In this document: one piece after another, positions 49,082-58,594 of the stretch
Numbering within the stretch: position 1 is the stretch's first letter
Layout of the letters: every line of letters begins with the position of its first letter
Source: Kribbella voronezhensis
GTDB lineage: Bacteria; Actinomycetota; Actinomycetes; Propionibacteriales; Kribbellaceae
Direction of reading: 5' to 3'
Assembly (NCBI RefSeq): GCF_004365175.1
Contig: NZ_SOCE01000002.1
Location: forward strand, 310,001-374,000
Length of the DNA stretch: 64,000 nt
Notes under the pieces: model-generated
What the model was told of the DNA's origin: nothing
Database searches by the model: none
What the model saw: the letters and a program-made list of their open reading frames with translations, nothing else
Position numbers and translations under genes: made by a program

Positions 49082-51780
49082 GGGTTCACGATCTGGTCGC
49101 CGACCAGGGCCAAGGTCTGGATCGCAGCAAGGCCGTAGAGCGCTGTGGTGTTGGTAGAGACCCACGTGGCGGCCTGTGTCGGGTTGAGCGTCTTGGTGAC
49201 GGGCTGCGCGCTCCACGGCAGCGTCGGTGCATAGCCGTCGCCGGTGTAGAACTCCTTCCAGGCACGAGCGGCGAGGTCGTCCCGGTTGAGTCGTGCCGCC
49301 GCGTAGGCGGTGAGTCGCGCGTGGCCCTGCCGCAGGATGAGGTTGGGGAAGTACGCGCCGCACTCGGCCGTCTGCTCCTCGCGGGTGGCGTTGTAGAGCC
49401 GGCAGTACTGCAGCCAGGCCTTCTCGAACGCCGGCAGCTCCACCAGGTCGAGTAGTTCGGCGCAGATCTCCACCTGGCCGAACATCGCGCTCAGGTGCGA
49501 GACGTTGACCGTCTTCTCGGTGACCGGCGCGAACCGCCCGGTGTCCAGGTCGTACAGGCCGCTACCCGTCACGAGGCCGTTGGGCATGGCACCGATGGTC
49601 TCCATCGTCGCCAGCAACTTGGTCTTCGCCAGTTCGGCCTTCGGCCCGTGGCGTTCCCACTCGGTCAGCCAGGCGGCCGCCAGTCCACTCCAGTCGGTGC
49701 CGAGCCCGATCGACAAGGCATGCGGGTCCGGTGTGTACGGCTCGGTGCGGATCTTGCGGAGCGGGTCCAGTACCAGGAAGGTCCGGTCGGAGTCGACCAG
49801 TTCGGACAGTAGATCACCGGTGCGTTCGTCGGCCGTGAGGTAGTAGTAGAACCGCCGGTAGATCGCAGTACTGATCCGCTGTTGTTTGGCGCTGTCCGCC
49901 CAGTGCTGTACGCCGTGCCGCGTCCCCAGGCCGGCCCACTGGCCGAGGTGGTAGACGTCGACCTCACCAGTGTGTCGCGTCATCGCCTCGGCGAAGCGGA
50001 AGATGTCGGCCCGGCCGGACCGCAGGAACGAGTACCAGAGCCACAGATCCGGTGACAGCTCCGAGTTGTCCCACGCGTAGCCGCCCACGTCGTACCGCCA
50101 GACCAGCCGGTCCTCGTCGAACGTGTGCATGATGTCGCCGTAGTCCCAGAACCCGTACCAGTGCCGCTGCTCCACCTGGCCGCGGTAGTAGTCGAACAGG
50201 AAGTCCAGGTGGTCCTCGATCGCCTTCTTCGCCGGGTGCGAGCGGTCGACCGGCGTGACGAGGCCACCGAACACCTTCGTCGACACCAGTTGGTCCACCG
50301 GGTTCACCAGCTGCGGCGGAGTCCGCACCTGGTCGGCCATCGAGCTGAGCCGCTCGGCCGTCGGCGTCGCGGCCAGCGCCCAGAACGTCAACTCGCTGGT
50401 CCTGGCGATCCCGTACGGCGTACCGAAGCCCGGCTCGTAGTCCTCGTAGGTGATGTTGAGGCCCTCGAGCTGCTCCGGATAGGTGTCCTCGCCCATGTCG
50501 TCGTGGTAGAACCGCGTGTCCATCGCCCCGGCGTCGGGCGACCAGAGCCACACCGTCACCTCGGCTTCGGCGGTGTGCGCGTCGCGGATGTCGAGCTGGG
50601 TCGGATGCCGCTGCCAGAAGTCGCGCAACCCGAACGCCAGGCCACCACTGACCCCGCCCACGTAACCGAGACCGGGCGCGCGTTTGCCCTGGTCGACCGC
50701 GATCCAGCCGTACCCCTTCTTCGTCCGCTTCTTCACGGTGAAGCCGTCGGCCGACAGCTGGCTCAGCGTGTAGTCGCCCCATTCTGGGATGTACTGCAGC
50801 CGCGTCGTCACCCGCTGGTCCCAGGTAGCCGGATCGGGCAGCTTGGTCCCGGCGATCTGTGCAGCCCGGACAGCAGCCCCCGGATCGCGACGCAGCCCCG
50901 TGATGCCCTTCACCGCTTCGCTCAACGCGCCACCCGACTCACCGGCGAAGCGGATGTGCCGGTCGTACGACGCGTCGCGCAGCGGCACCCGGAACCGCAC
51001 ACCGAGCCCGGCGATGTAGTCGTGCTGACCATCGCGGTCGTACACGAACGTGTGCATCATCCGGACGTTCTCAGCGCCCGCGTAGAAGTACAGCCGGACC
51101 GTGAACGGCAGCCACGCCTTTCCCTTGGTGTTGGTGGTCGTGTGCTTGCCGGTGATCCGTACGACGGCGCGAACCGGACCGGACTGCTCGACGACCACGC
51201 TCTCGACGGAGCTCTCGAACCGCTCCCGGCTGACGCTGCCCTGCTCGTCCTCGGCGATCTTGTCCTGCTTGAGGTTGACCAGGGTGCCCTTGCGCGCGAT
51301 CTCGACCCCGTCCCGCCAGAGCTGGCTGATCAGCTCCGAGCCGCTCTTGCGGATGCGAGCCTTGATCACCCCTGTGTCGACGTCGAGGTAGCTCTTCTCG
51401 TCCTTCACCGTCACAGCCGTGGCGGGTACGGCCGCAGTACCGGGCGCCAGTGTGTAGGAGTGAGCAGGGTTCGACGCGGCAATGGCGTGTGCGCTCCACT
51501 TCAGCGTGCCGTCCGGCCAGTACGCCGTCGGCCAGCTCTGCACCGGTACTGCGCTGCCGTCCGCCGCGGTGAGCGAGAACGTCTGCTCCGCACGTACCGC
51601 TCCCTTAGGCCAAGGCGTGCCCCACGTCGTCACGGCCGCGCTCGCCGGCCGGCCTTCGAGCCACGTCAGGTTCACCGCCGGTACTGCGGCCGGCCGCGCG
51701 GCCGCGGTGGGCAGGTCGATCAGGGAGGCCACCGGGGCGGCAGCCAAGGTGGCTAGGATTTGTCGACGGGTGATCTCCAT
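49078..51780 (-). CDS. Tat-exported exo-rhamnogalacturonan lyase-like protein (PL26, PcRGLX/YetA type)
   Basis: A 900-residue protein. The twin-arginine signal MEITRRQILATLAAAP indicates export in folded form. The body has the PcRGLX/YetA-like layout: an N-terminal beta domain (TWGTPWPKGAV), a central alpha/alpha toroid rich in aromatic motifs (WYGFWDYGD, YDVGGYAWDN, MTRHTGEVDVYHLG), and a C-terminal part. Family members cleave rhamnogalacturonan I from an end. It is a tandem paralogue of the next gene, with many identical blocks. The start lies 28 bases inside that gene. Substrate is inferred from family and neighbours. Confidence 0.88.
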   Translation of the reverse strand: MEITRRQILATLAAAPVASLIDLPTAAARPAAVPAVNLTWLEGRPASAAVTTWGTPWPKGAVRAEQTFSLTAADGSAVPVQSWPTAYWPDGTLKWSAHAIAASNPAHSYTLAPGTAAVPATAVTVKDEKSYLDVDTGVIKARIRKSGSELISQLWRDGVEIARKGTLVNLKQDKIAEDEQGSVSRERFESSVESVVVEQSGPVRAVVRITGKHTTTNTKGKAWLPFTVRLYFYAGAENVRMMHTFVYDRDGQHDYIAGLGVRFRVPLRDASYDRHIRFAGESGGALSEAVKGITGLRRDPGAAVRAAQIAGTKLPDPATWDQRVTTRLQYIPEWGDYTLSQLSADGFTVKKRTKKGYGWIAVDQGKRAPGLGYVGGVSGGLAFGLRDFWQRHPTQLDIRDAHTAEAEVTVWLWSPDAGAMDTRFYHDDMGEDTYPEQLEGLNITYEDYEPGFGTPYGIARTSELTFWALAATPTAERLSSMADQVRTPPQLVNPVDQLVSTKVFGGLVTPVDRSHPAKKAIEDHLDFLFDYYRGQVEQRHWYGFWDYGDIMHTFDEDRLVWRYDVGGYAWDNSELSPDLWLWYSFLRSGRADIFRFAEAMTRHTGEVDVYHLGQWAGLGTRHGVQHWADSAKQQRISTAIYRRFYYYLTADERTGDLLSELVDSDRTFLVLDPLRKIRTEPYTPDPHALSIGLGTDWSGLAAAWLTEWERHGPKAELAKTKLLATMETIGAMPNGLVTGSGLYDLDTGRFAPVTEKTVNVSHLSAMFGQVEICAELLDLVELPAFEKAWLQYCRLYNATREEQTAECGAYFPNLILRQGHARLTAYAAARLNRDDLAARAWKEFYTGDGYAPTLPWSAQPVTKTLNPTQAATWVSTNTTALYGLAAIQTLALVGDQIVNP

Positions 51781-54350
51781 GCTGTGGCACCTCTGTCAGG
51801 TCGATGGTCGGGGCGGTGTTCTCGAACGAGGGCAAGGTTCTGGATGGCGGCCAGGCCGTACTGGGCCGCGTCGTTGGTGCTCACGAAGGGCGCCTCGTCG
51901 ACGGGCATCAAGGCACCGTCGATCGCGGTCGTTCGCCAGGCCGGTTCGCGTTGCAGGGCGTTGCGGTTGAGCTGGTCGCCTTCGTCGAGGAAGAACTTGC
52001 GCCAGGCCAGCTCCGCGAGCCCCACGTCGCCGGTGCGCGCGGCGGCGTACGCGGCGAGGCGGCTGTGCGCCTGGACCAGCGAGATCCCGGTCAACGCGTG
52101 GCCCAACTCTGCGACCTGCTGCTCGGCAGGAGCGAGGTACAGCCGGCAGTAGTCGAGCCATGCCTTCTCGAACCCTGGTACGTCGAGGTCGAGGTCGATC
52201 AGCTCGGAACAGATCTCGGGTAACCCGAAGACGGCAGACAGGTGCGACACCGAGACCGCCTTGCGGCCGGTGCCGAAGCGGCCGGTCGACAGGTCCAGCA
52301 GCGCTTGTCCGGTGAGGAATCCGTACGGCAGTGCGGCGATGTCGGCCATGGTTCCCATCAAGCGGGCCCGCGCCCGCTCGTCGCCGTACCGCTCCCACCG
52401 GGTCAGCCACGCCGCGGCCAGTGCTCCCCAGTCCACTCCCAGCCCGACCGACAGGGCCTGCGGGTCGGGAGTGTAGACATCGGTCCGCACCTTGCGCAGC
52501 GGATCGACCGCCAGGAAGGTGTTCTCGGCGTCGGCGAGCTCGTCGAGGAGGTCGCCGGTGCGCTCGTCGGCGGTCAGGTAGTAGTAGAAGCGCCGGTAGA
52601 TCGCGCTGGAGATCCGGAGCTGCTTGCAGCTGCAACCCCAGTGCTGCACGTTGTGACGGGAGCCGAGCCCTTTCCAGCGGCCCAAGTGGTGTACGTCGAC
52701 CTCGCCGGTGTGCCGCGTCATCGCCTCGGCGAAGCGGAATACGTCGGCGCGACCAGTGCGCAGGTACTGGTACCAGAGCCACAGATCCGGCGAGAGCTCC
52801 GAGTTGTCCCAGGCGTACCCGCCCACGTCGTACCGCCAGGTGTGCCGGTCGGCGTCGTAGGTGTGCATGACGTCGCCGTAGTCCCAGAAGCCGTACCAGC
52901 GACGCTGCTCGCGTTGACTCACGTAGTACTGGAAGAGGAAGTTCAGCCGGCCTTCGATGTCCTGGTGGTCCGAATCCGGGAGATCCCAACTGCCGAAGAC
53001 ACCGGCCTCGAGCAGGCGAGCGGGTGAGGCGGTCAGGAGACCGGGGGAGTTGAGGAGTTCCCCGTGCTCGGCCAGGTCGGCGGCAGTGGGGGTGGTGTCG
53101 TGGGCGCGCAGCGTGAGTTCGTGGGTGCGGGCGATGCCGTGGGCGTTGCCGAAACCCGGTTCGTAGTCCTCGTAGGTGATCTCCAGGCCTTCGAGTTGCT
53201 CGGCGAAGCTGTCCTGGTCCATCCCGTCATGCCAGTAGCGCAGGTCCATCGCCGGTGCGCTCGGCGACCACATCCAGACGGTCGCGGTGGCCGCGTCGGT
53301 CGCGGCGCCGCGGATGTCGAGGCGGGTCGGGTGCAGCTTCCAGAAGTCCCGCAGGCCGAAGCCGAGACCGCCGCTGACACCACCGACGTACCCGTACCCC
53401 GGTGACCTCGTCCCGGCCGGGATCGTCACCCAGGCCTGGCCCGGGCCGGTCCGCTTGCGAAGGGTGAAGCCGTCGGCGCTGCTCTGGTCCAGCGTGTAGT
53501 CGTTCCACTGCGGGATCAGGTGCAGACGCTCGGACACCTCCCGATTGCCGATCTCCCCGACCGGACGCCCGGCCACCTGCGCCCGCCGTACTGACTCGCC
53601 CGGGTCGCGGCGCAACCCGGTCAGGCCGCGCACCGCCTCGGTGAGAAATCCGGCCGGCCCAGCCAGCCGGACGTGGCGGTCGTGCGGCTCGTCGGACAGG
53701 GGTACGTCGGCGCTGAGTCCCAACCCTGCAAGGAAATCCCGGTCCGGATCACCGTCCCAGACAAAACTGTGAACGATCCGTACGTCGGTCGCGCCGGCGT
53801 AGAAGTAGAGGCGAACCGTGTACGGCAGCCAGTCGCCGTGGCGGCCTTCCAACCTGACCACCGCACGCACCGGGCCGTCCTGCTCTACGACGATCCGGTG
53901 CGTGGTCGCGGTCGTCTCCTGGCGGTCGCGACTGCCGTCCTCGTCCGGGGCGTCCTGGCGGAGGCTGACCAGCCGGACGTTCCGCGAGACCTCGCGCTCG
54001 CCGTACCGGATGGACGCGATGAGCTGCGGCTTCCGTAGTACCCAAGTGATCTCACCGGTGCTGACCCGGATCTCGTCATCGGTCGTGTTCACTTCGACCG
54101 GGTCGTCGGGAGCCGACGGCCTCTGGTTCGGCACGAGATCGTAGGAACCCGCCGGGTGTGCGGCCGGGCCGATTGCGTGGGCCGACCACTTGACCGAGCC
54201 GTCGGGCCAGGTCGCCGTGACCCAGCTCTGCAGCGCGGTGCCGTCGGCCAAGGCGAAGGTGCTGTCGGCAACGACCGTCCCACGCGGCCAGGGAACGCCA
54301 CAGGTAACGCCTTGCCTGCAAGGGGTTTCGAGCCAGTGCAGGGTCGTCAT
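51753..54350 (-). CDS. Cytoplasmic exo-rhamnogalacturonan lyase-like protein (PL26, PcRGLX/YetA type)
   Basis: An 865-residue paralogue of the exported lyase, sharing WYGFWDYGDVMHTYD, RYDVGGYAWDNSELS, FRFAEAMTRHTGEVDV and AIYRRFYYYLTADERTGDLL. It has no signal peptide: the protein begins directly with MTTLHWLETPCRQGV, the first strand of the N-terminal domain. I infer that it degrades oligosaccharides after import. It overlaps the upstream permease by four bases (ATGA), which ties it to the importer. Its C-terminus extends beyond the conserved fold with a basic tail. Confidence 0.88.
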   Translation of the reverse strand: MTTLHWLETPCRQGVTCGVPWPRGTVVADSTFALADGTALQSWVTATWPDGSVKWSAHAIGPAAHPAGSYDLVPNQRPSAPDDPVEVNTTDDEIRVSTGEITWVLRKPQLIASIRYGEREVSRNVRLVSLRQDAPDEDGSRDRQETTATTHRIVVEQDGPVRAVVRLEGRHGDWLPYTVRLYFYAGATDVRIVHSFVWDGDPDRDFLAGLGLSADVPLSDEPHDRHVRLAGPAGFLTEAVRGLTGLRRDPGESVRRAQVAGRPVGEIGNREVSERLHLIPQWNDYTLDQSSADGFTLRKRTGPGQAWVTIPAGTRSPGYGYVGGVSGGLGFGLRDFWKLHPTRLDIRGAATDAATATVWMWSPSAPAMDLRYWHDGMDQDSFAEQLEGLEITYEDYEPGFGNAHGIARTHELTLRAHDTTPTAADLAEHGELLNSPGLLTASPARLLEAGVFGSWDLPDSDHQDIEGRLNFLFQYYVSQREQRRWYGFWDYGDVMHTYDADRHTWRYDVGGYAWDNSELSPDLWLWYQYLRTGRADVFRFAEAMTRHTGEVDVHHLGRWKGLGSRHNVQHWGCSCKQLRISSAIYRRFYYYLTADERTGDLLDELADAENTFLAVDPLRKVRTDVYTPDPQALSVGLGVDWGALAAAWLTRWERYGDERARARLMGTMADIAALPYGFLTGQALLDLSTGRFGTGRKAVSVSHLSAVFGLPEICSELIDLDLDVPGFEKAWLDYCRLYLAPAEQQVAELGHALTGISLVQAHSRLAAYAAARTGDVGLAELAWRKFFLDEGDQLNRNALQREPAWRTTAIDGALMPVDEAPFVSTNDAAQYGLAAIQNLALVREHRPDHRPDRGATAWRSPVDKS

Positions 54351-55240
54351 TCCTTCACCGACCCGATCAGCACACCCTTGGCGAAGTGCTTCTGCAGGAA
54401 CGGGTAGAACAACAGGATCGGCAGCGTCGCGACCACCACGACCGCGAACTTCAGGCCCTGCTCAGGGAACGACACGGTCTCCAGTTGCTGCAGTACGTTG
54501 GCCGAGTCCGCGTTCGCCGCGGTGAGTTGGCGGACGATCATCTGCAACGTCCACTTCTTGCTGTCGTCGATGTAGAGCAGCGGTGACATGTAGTCGTTCC
54601 AGATCGCCACCGCGTAGAACAGCGAGAAGGTCGCGATGATCGGTTTCGACAGCGGCAGCACGATCCACCAGAACACCTTCAGCTCGTTGCAGCCGTCGAT
54701 CCGGGCCGCTTCTTCCAGCGCCTCGGGGAGTTCCTGGAAGAAGCTCTTCACGACGATCAGGTAGAACGGGTTGATGGCCAAGGGCAAGATCAACGCCAGA
54801 TAGTTGTCCAGCAGGCCGAGATCACGCACCACCAGATAGGTCGGGATCATCCCGCCGCTGAAGACCAGCGTGAAGATCACCAGATTGAGGACCAGAGCCC
54901 GGCCCGGCAGGTACCGCTTGGCCAGTGGGTAGGCCATCGTCAGCGTAAGCAGGAGTTGCACGACCGTGCCGACGGCCGTCACGCAGATCGTCGTCAGCAG
55001 CGCCCGGACGAAGGTGTCGGTGGAGAAGATGTACTGGTAGGTGCTGATGACGAACTTCTGCGGCCAGAGGAAGAACGGCCGGGAGCTGATCTCGGACTCG
55101 GAGGCGAACGAGCCCGCGAGGACGTAGAGCAGCGGCAGCACCGTGACGACGGCCAGTCCCGTCAGCAGCAGCACGTTGGCGATGTCGAACGCGCGGCTGC
55201 CGGGGGAGTCGTAGTACCGGACGGTTTGTTTTCTCGCCAT
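54347..55240 (-). CDS. lplC: ABC permease, LplC/YtcP type
   Basis: A 297-residue permease with six predicted helices and the EAA loop (LEEAARIDGCNELKVFWWIVLP). The C-terminus FLQKHFAKGVLIGSVKE is typical of LplC/YtcP proteins. ATG 55240 is preferred to the GTG at 55246 because AAGGGG lies at a better distance (about eight bases). It pairs with the LplB-type permease 15 bases upstream. In B. subtilis, lplABC sits beside yetA, a homologue of the lyases found here downstream. Confidence 0.9.
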   Translation of the reverse strand: MARKQTVRYYDSPGSRAFDIANVLLLTGLAVVTVLPLLYVLAGSFASESEISSRPFFLWPQKFVISTYQYIFSTDTFVRALLTTICVTAVGTVVQLLLTLTMAYPLAKRYLPGRALVLNLVIFTLVFSGGMIPTYLVVRDLGLLDNYLALILPLAINPFYLIVVKSFFQELPEALEEAARIDGCNELKVFWWIVLPLSKPIIATFSLFYAVAIWNDYMSPLLYIDDSKKWTLQMIVRQLTAANADSANVLQQLETVSFPEQGLKFAVVVVATLPILLFYPFLQKHFAKGVLIGSVKE

Positions 55241-55255
55241 GATCACAGCCCCTTC

Positions 55256-56239
55256 TCAGAACAGTCCCCGCTGGCCGAGACGCTTGGCCAGCCGGTTGGA
55301 GCCGAAGATCAGTACGACGCCGATGACGCCCTTGAACAGGCCGACGGCGGTCGCGTAGCTGAACGAACCCTGGGTGATGCCGACGTAGTACACGAAGGTG
55401 TCGAACACGTCGGCCACGTCGCGGTTGAGCGAGGTCGTCATCAGCCAGATCTGCTCGAAGCCCGAATCCATCAGGTGGCCCGAGGTGAGGATCGCCATCA
55501 CCACGATGGTCGGCTGGATCGCCGGCAGCGTGATGTGCCAGAACTGCCGCCAGCGGCCGGCGCCGTCCACCCGGGCCGCTTCGTACAGCTGCGAATCGAC
55601 ACCGGCCAGCGCCGCGAGGTAGATGATCGTGCCCCAGCCGGTCTGCTTCCAGAGCAGTTGCAGCACGATCAGCGGCCGGAACCAGCCGGCCTGCGCGACG
55701 TAGTCCACCTTCGGCCCGCCGGTCAGGCTGTGCACCCAGCCGGCGATCACGCCGAAGTCCACCGAGAACAACAGGTAGGTCAGCGACGCGACGATCGTCC
55801 AGGACAGGAAGTGCGGGATGTAGATCAGCGACTGCACGGACCGCTTGACGACCTTCATCCGCAGTTCGTTCAGCATCAGCGCGACCACGATCGGTGCCGG
55901 GAAGACGAACACGATCGTGAGCAGCGCCAGCAGCAGCGTGTTGAACATCAACCTGCCGAAGTCCGGCCCGGTGAACAGTTCGCGGAAGTGCTCGAGTCCC
56001 ACCCACTGGCTGCCGGAGTAGCCGAGGAAGGGCACGTAGTCCTTGAAGGCGATCGTCAGGCCGTACATCGGCAGGTACTTGAAGAGGGCGAAGTACGCCA
56101 GGCCGGGCAGCAGCATCACGTACAGCCAGCGGTAGCGCAGCAACTCGCGTCCCAGCGGTCGTCGCGGCTTCCGCGGCGGGGCCTGCTTCACCTCAGCGGC
56201 GGGGGGCACCACCTGGTTCGGCGCCAGATCGGTGGCCAT
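55256..56239 (-). CDS. lplB: ABC permease, LplB/YteP type
   Basis: A 327-residue permease. After a 30-residue basic and proline-rich start come LLPGLAYFALFKYLPMYGLTIAFKDY, a signature of the LplB/YteP group, and the EAA loop (YEAARVDGAGRWRQFWHITLP). GGGAGGG precedes the ATG. The 57 bases between the binding-protein stop and this start hold a perfect hairpin. It should import rhamnogalacturonan oligosaccharides with LplC and the lipoprotein. Confidence 0.91.
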   Translation of the reverse strand: MATDLAPNQVVPPAAEVKQAPPRKPRRPLGRELLRYRWLYVMLLPGLAYFALFKYLPMYGLTIAFKDYVPFLGYSGSQWVGLEHFRELFTGPDFGRLMFNTLLLALLTIVFVFPAPIVVALMLNELRMKVVKRSVQSLIYIPHFLSWTIVASLTYLLFSVDFGVIAGWVHSLTGGPKVDYVAQAGWFRPLIVLQLLWKQTGWGTIIYLAALAGVDSQLYEAARVDGAGRWRQFWHITLPAIQPTIVVMAILTSGHLMDSGFEQIWLMTTSLNRDVADVFDTFVYYVGITQGSFSYATAVGLFKGVIGVVLIFGSNRLAKRLGQRGLF

Positions 56240-56261
56240 GGCGCCCTCCCTTCGGATCGAG

Positions 56262-56285
56262 GGGGCCCGGACACCTCCGGGCCCC
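56262..56285. promoter_or_regulatory. Intercistronic hairpin after the binding-protein gene
   Basis: GGGGCCCGG and CCGGGCCCC (56262-56270 and 56277-56285) form a nine-base stem with six-base loop between the binding-protein and permease genes. Hairpins here often stop part of the transcripts or protect the upstream message, giving excess binding protein. Confidence 0.6.
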
Positions 56286-56296
56286 GCGCAAGTGGG

Positions 56297-57841
56297 TCAG
56301 CCGCCGACCTTGGCAGCCAGCTCGTTGGTCTCCTTGGCGATCTGCGTGCCGCCGCTGTCGTACCAGCGCTTGATCTCCGCCTTCAGCTGGTCCTCGGTGA
56401 TCGCACCGGACAGGTACTTGATCCGCGCGTCGGGGATGATGTTCTGCAGCGACTGACCCTTCGAGATCGAGGTCGGCGCGATCACCCCGAGCACCGGATT
56501 GAACACCGCGGTCTTCAGGTCCTCGTTCATCAGCACGTCGAACTCCTCCCGCATCGCCCGGCTGGCCGCGTCGTTCGGCTTCAGCTGGTAGGCGCCCATC
56601 CCGACGCTGGCCCGGGTGCCCAGCTGGATGAAGGCCTTGTCGACGTCGTTCTGGATCGCCTTCACCTTCGGGTCGTCCTGGTTGATCGGTACGGCGTACT
56701 TGCCGTCGGCCTTGAAGTTGCGGCCCTCGATCCCGTTGGTGAGCAGGACCGAGCCCTCCTTGGACTCCAGCTTGTCCAGCGCCTGCAGCACCTGGTCGAG
56801 CTGCTCCTCGGTGCGGATGTGCTGCTTGGAGACCGCGATCACCATGTTGTAGCCGGTGAACGGGTAGGAGTACTTCTTGCCGTCGGGAAGCGACAGGTTG
56901 CCGACCAAAGTGACCTTGTCGAAGTCCTTGGGGTTCTTCTCCTTGAACAGGTCGAGCAGCTGGGTCGCCCGGACGTTGACGTCGATGATCATGCCGCCCT
57001 TGCCCTGCACGAACGGGTCGTTCCAGTTCGCGCTGTCCAAGGTGGCGAAGTCAGGATTCACCAGGCCCTCGGTCACCCACTTGCGCAACCAGCGCTCCGC
57101 CGTGAGGAACTCAGGCGTGTCGAAGCCCGGGACCAGCTTGCCGTTGCGCTCGCCCCAGCCGTTCGGCGCACCGAACCAGGTCTCGACCACGTCGTACGGG
57201 CTGGCGCTGGCGTAGAAGCCGGGCCACTTCGGGATGATCAGGCCGTAGGTGTCCTTCTTGCCGTTGCCGTCCGGGTCGCGCTCGGTGAACGCCTTGGCGA
57301 CGGCGTACAGGTCGTCGACGGTCTTCGGCTCCTGCAGGCCGAGCTTGGCCAGCCAGTCCTTGCGGATCACGATGCCGGAGCGCAGCAGCGGCCGGACCCG
57401 GTAGATGCCGTAGGTCTTGCCGTTGACCGTGGTGTTCTTGGCGGTCTGCTCGTCGGCGGGCTTGAGGTTCGGGTACTTGTCGAGCTTGCCGGTCAGGTCC
57501 CAGAAGGCGCCGGCCTCGGCCGCCTTGACGAACGACGGGCCCTTCTCGTTGACCACCATCAGGTCGGGGATGCTGTCCGAGGCCAGCGTGACGTTGGTCT
57601 TGTCGCCGTACTCCGCGTTCGGCACCCAGGTGATCTTGAGTTTCTTGCCGACCAGTTTCTCGACGGCCTGCTGCAGTTCGCCGCTGGGGTCGGGTGCGGT
57701 GCCGAACAGCGGCGCCATCACCGTCAGTTCGTTGCTCGAGGCTTGCTGTTCTTTGTCGCCGCTGCCGGAGCAGGCGGTGGCGAGCAGTGCCGTCGCGGAG
57801 ACGACGGCGACGGCGAGGCGCCGACGGGACAGGATGGTCAT
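56297..57841 (-). CDS. ABC solute-binding lipoprotein, LplA/YtcQ type
   Basis: A 514-residue binding protein, longer than MalE types, as usual for the LplA/YtcQ group. It has a basic start, hydrophobic core and lipobox LATAC (Cys at about 24), then SGSGDKEQQ. The body shows KDWLAKLGLQEPKTVDDLY and GNGKKDTYGL, the calcium-binding-like D-x-D/N-G loop found in this group. It should capture rhamnogalacturonan fragments. Its start overlaps the DUF624 gene stop by four bases. Confidence 0.91.
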   Translation of the reverse strand: MTILSRRRLAVAVVSATALLATACSGSGDKEQQASSNELTVMAPLFGTAPDPSGELQQAVEKLVGKKLKITWVPNAEYGDKTNVTLASDSIPDLMVVNEKGPSFVKAAEAGAFWDLTGKLDKYPNLKPADEQTAKNTTVNGKTYGIYRVRPLLRSGIVIRKDWLAKLGLQEPKTVDDLYAVAKAFTERDPDGNGKKDTYGLIIPKWPGFYASASPYDVVETWFGAPNGWGERNGKLVPGFDTPEFLTAERWLRKWVTEGLVNPDFATLDSANWNDPFVQGKGGMIIDVNVRATQLLDLFKEKNPKDFDKVTLVGNLSLPDGKKYSYPFTGYNMVIAVSKQHIRTEEQLDQVLQALDKLESKEGSVLLTNGIEGRNFKADGKYAVPINQDDPKVKAIQNDVDKAFIQLGTRASVGMGAYQLKPNDAASRAMREEFDVLMNEDLKTAVFNPVLGVIAPTSISKGQSLQNIIPDARIKYLSGAITEDQLKAEIKRWYDSGGTQIAKETNELAAKVGG

Positions 57842-58467
57842 GAGTTCCCTTTCAGATGCAGGCGCGCCTCGTTCTCGGCGAAGAAGCGCAGGCAGAGCCA
57901 GGTGTTCAGCTGGATCCAGCCGCCGGCCGCCAGGACCAGCCCGACCACCGGCAAGGTCGTGGACAGGTAGGCGATGGTGACGAAGACGAAGAGCAGGACG
58001 ACGGACGACGCCGGGTGCGAGATCGCCATCAGCGAGGCCTTGGGCAGCAGGTCGCGCGGCCGGAGGTCGTAGTGAACGGCCATCGGCAGCAGGTAGGCCG
58101 CGATCACCGTGAGCACGCCCAGCGCGACGAAGCAGGCGAGCCGGGGGATCGACGCCCGCGCCCCGAGGGACGCGAAGTACAGGTAGTTGCCGGTGAGGAC
58201 GACCGCCACGGTCAGCAGCGGCAGCACCACGACAGCGCCCCGGGCGAATTCCCGGCGAAAGCCGGCCCGGAAGGCAGGCAAGGCGTGAAACGATTCACCC
58301 GAAGACCTGCGTCTGGCCAGGGAATATGCTGTGAGCGTGGCCGGGCCGACACCCAGCGCGACACCGCCCAGCAGCGTGAAGGCGAGCAGGAGGAAGTTGA
58401 GCTTGATCGCCCAGACGAGTTCGTCCGCCGCGTCGTAGAGACGGATCGACCAACCCTGCGTACTCAT
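57838..58467 (-). CDS. DUF624 (YesL-like) membrane protein
   Basis: A 209-residue protein with about five hydrophobic segments. The first (LNFLLLAFTLLGGVALGVGPAT) carries the G-x-GPAT motif of the DUF624/YesL family, which is regularly found with Lpl-type oligosaccharide importers; a helper role for the permease is assumed. ATG 58467 gives the typical short N-terminus; GTG 58494 is an alternative. It is the first gene after the promoter at about 58566-58594. Confidence 0.85.
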   Translation of the reverse strand: MSTQGWSIRLYDAADELVWAIKLNFLLLAFTLLGGVALGVGPATLTAYSLARRRSSGESFHALPAFRAGFRREFARGAVVVLPLLTVAVVLTGNYLYFASLGARASIPRLACFVALGVLTVIAAYLLPMAVHYDLRPRDLLPKASLMAISHPASSVVLLFVFVTIAYLSTTLPVVGLVLAAGGWIQLNTWLCLRFFAENEARLHLKGNS

Positions 58468-58565
58468 CTGCGGCCAGGGCCGGGCCGCGGCCACGTCCTG
58501 ATCGGGGTTTGTTTCACGGACCTACCTGCCTTGAGACGAGGCTGTTACGGGTGAAAAGTGTTGTG

Positions 58566-58594
58566 ACCGTATAGTTGAATCGTCTCAATGTCAA
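58566..58594 (-). promoter_or_regulatory. Promoter and LacI operator of the rhamnogalacturonan operon
   Basis: On the minus strand TTGACA (58594-58589) is followed after 17 bases by TACGGT (or after 15 bases by TATACG). The spacer is exactly the near-palindrome TTGAATCGTCTCAA (58575-58588 as read on the plus strand), which has the central CG of LacI-type sites. A nearly identical site lies before the lacI gene at 60346. Binding here would block polymerase. Confidence 0.7.

Noticed and set aside
54956..57970. A 1004-codon open frame on the plus strand
   Set aside because: It lies antisense to two permease genes, the binding-protein gene and DUF624. Composition is Arg/Asp/Val-rich as expected from the reverse of GC-rich codons, with no domain and no ribosome binding site.
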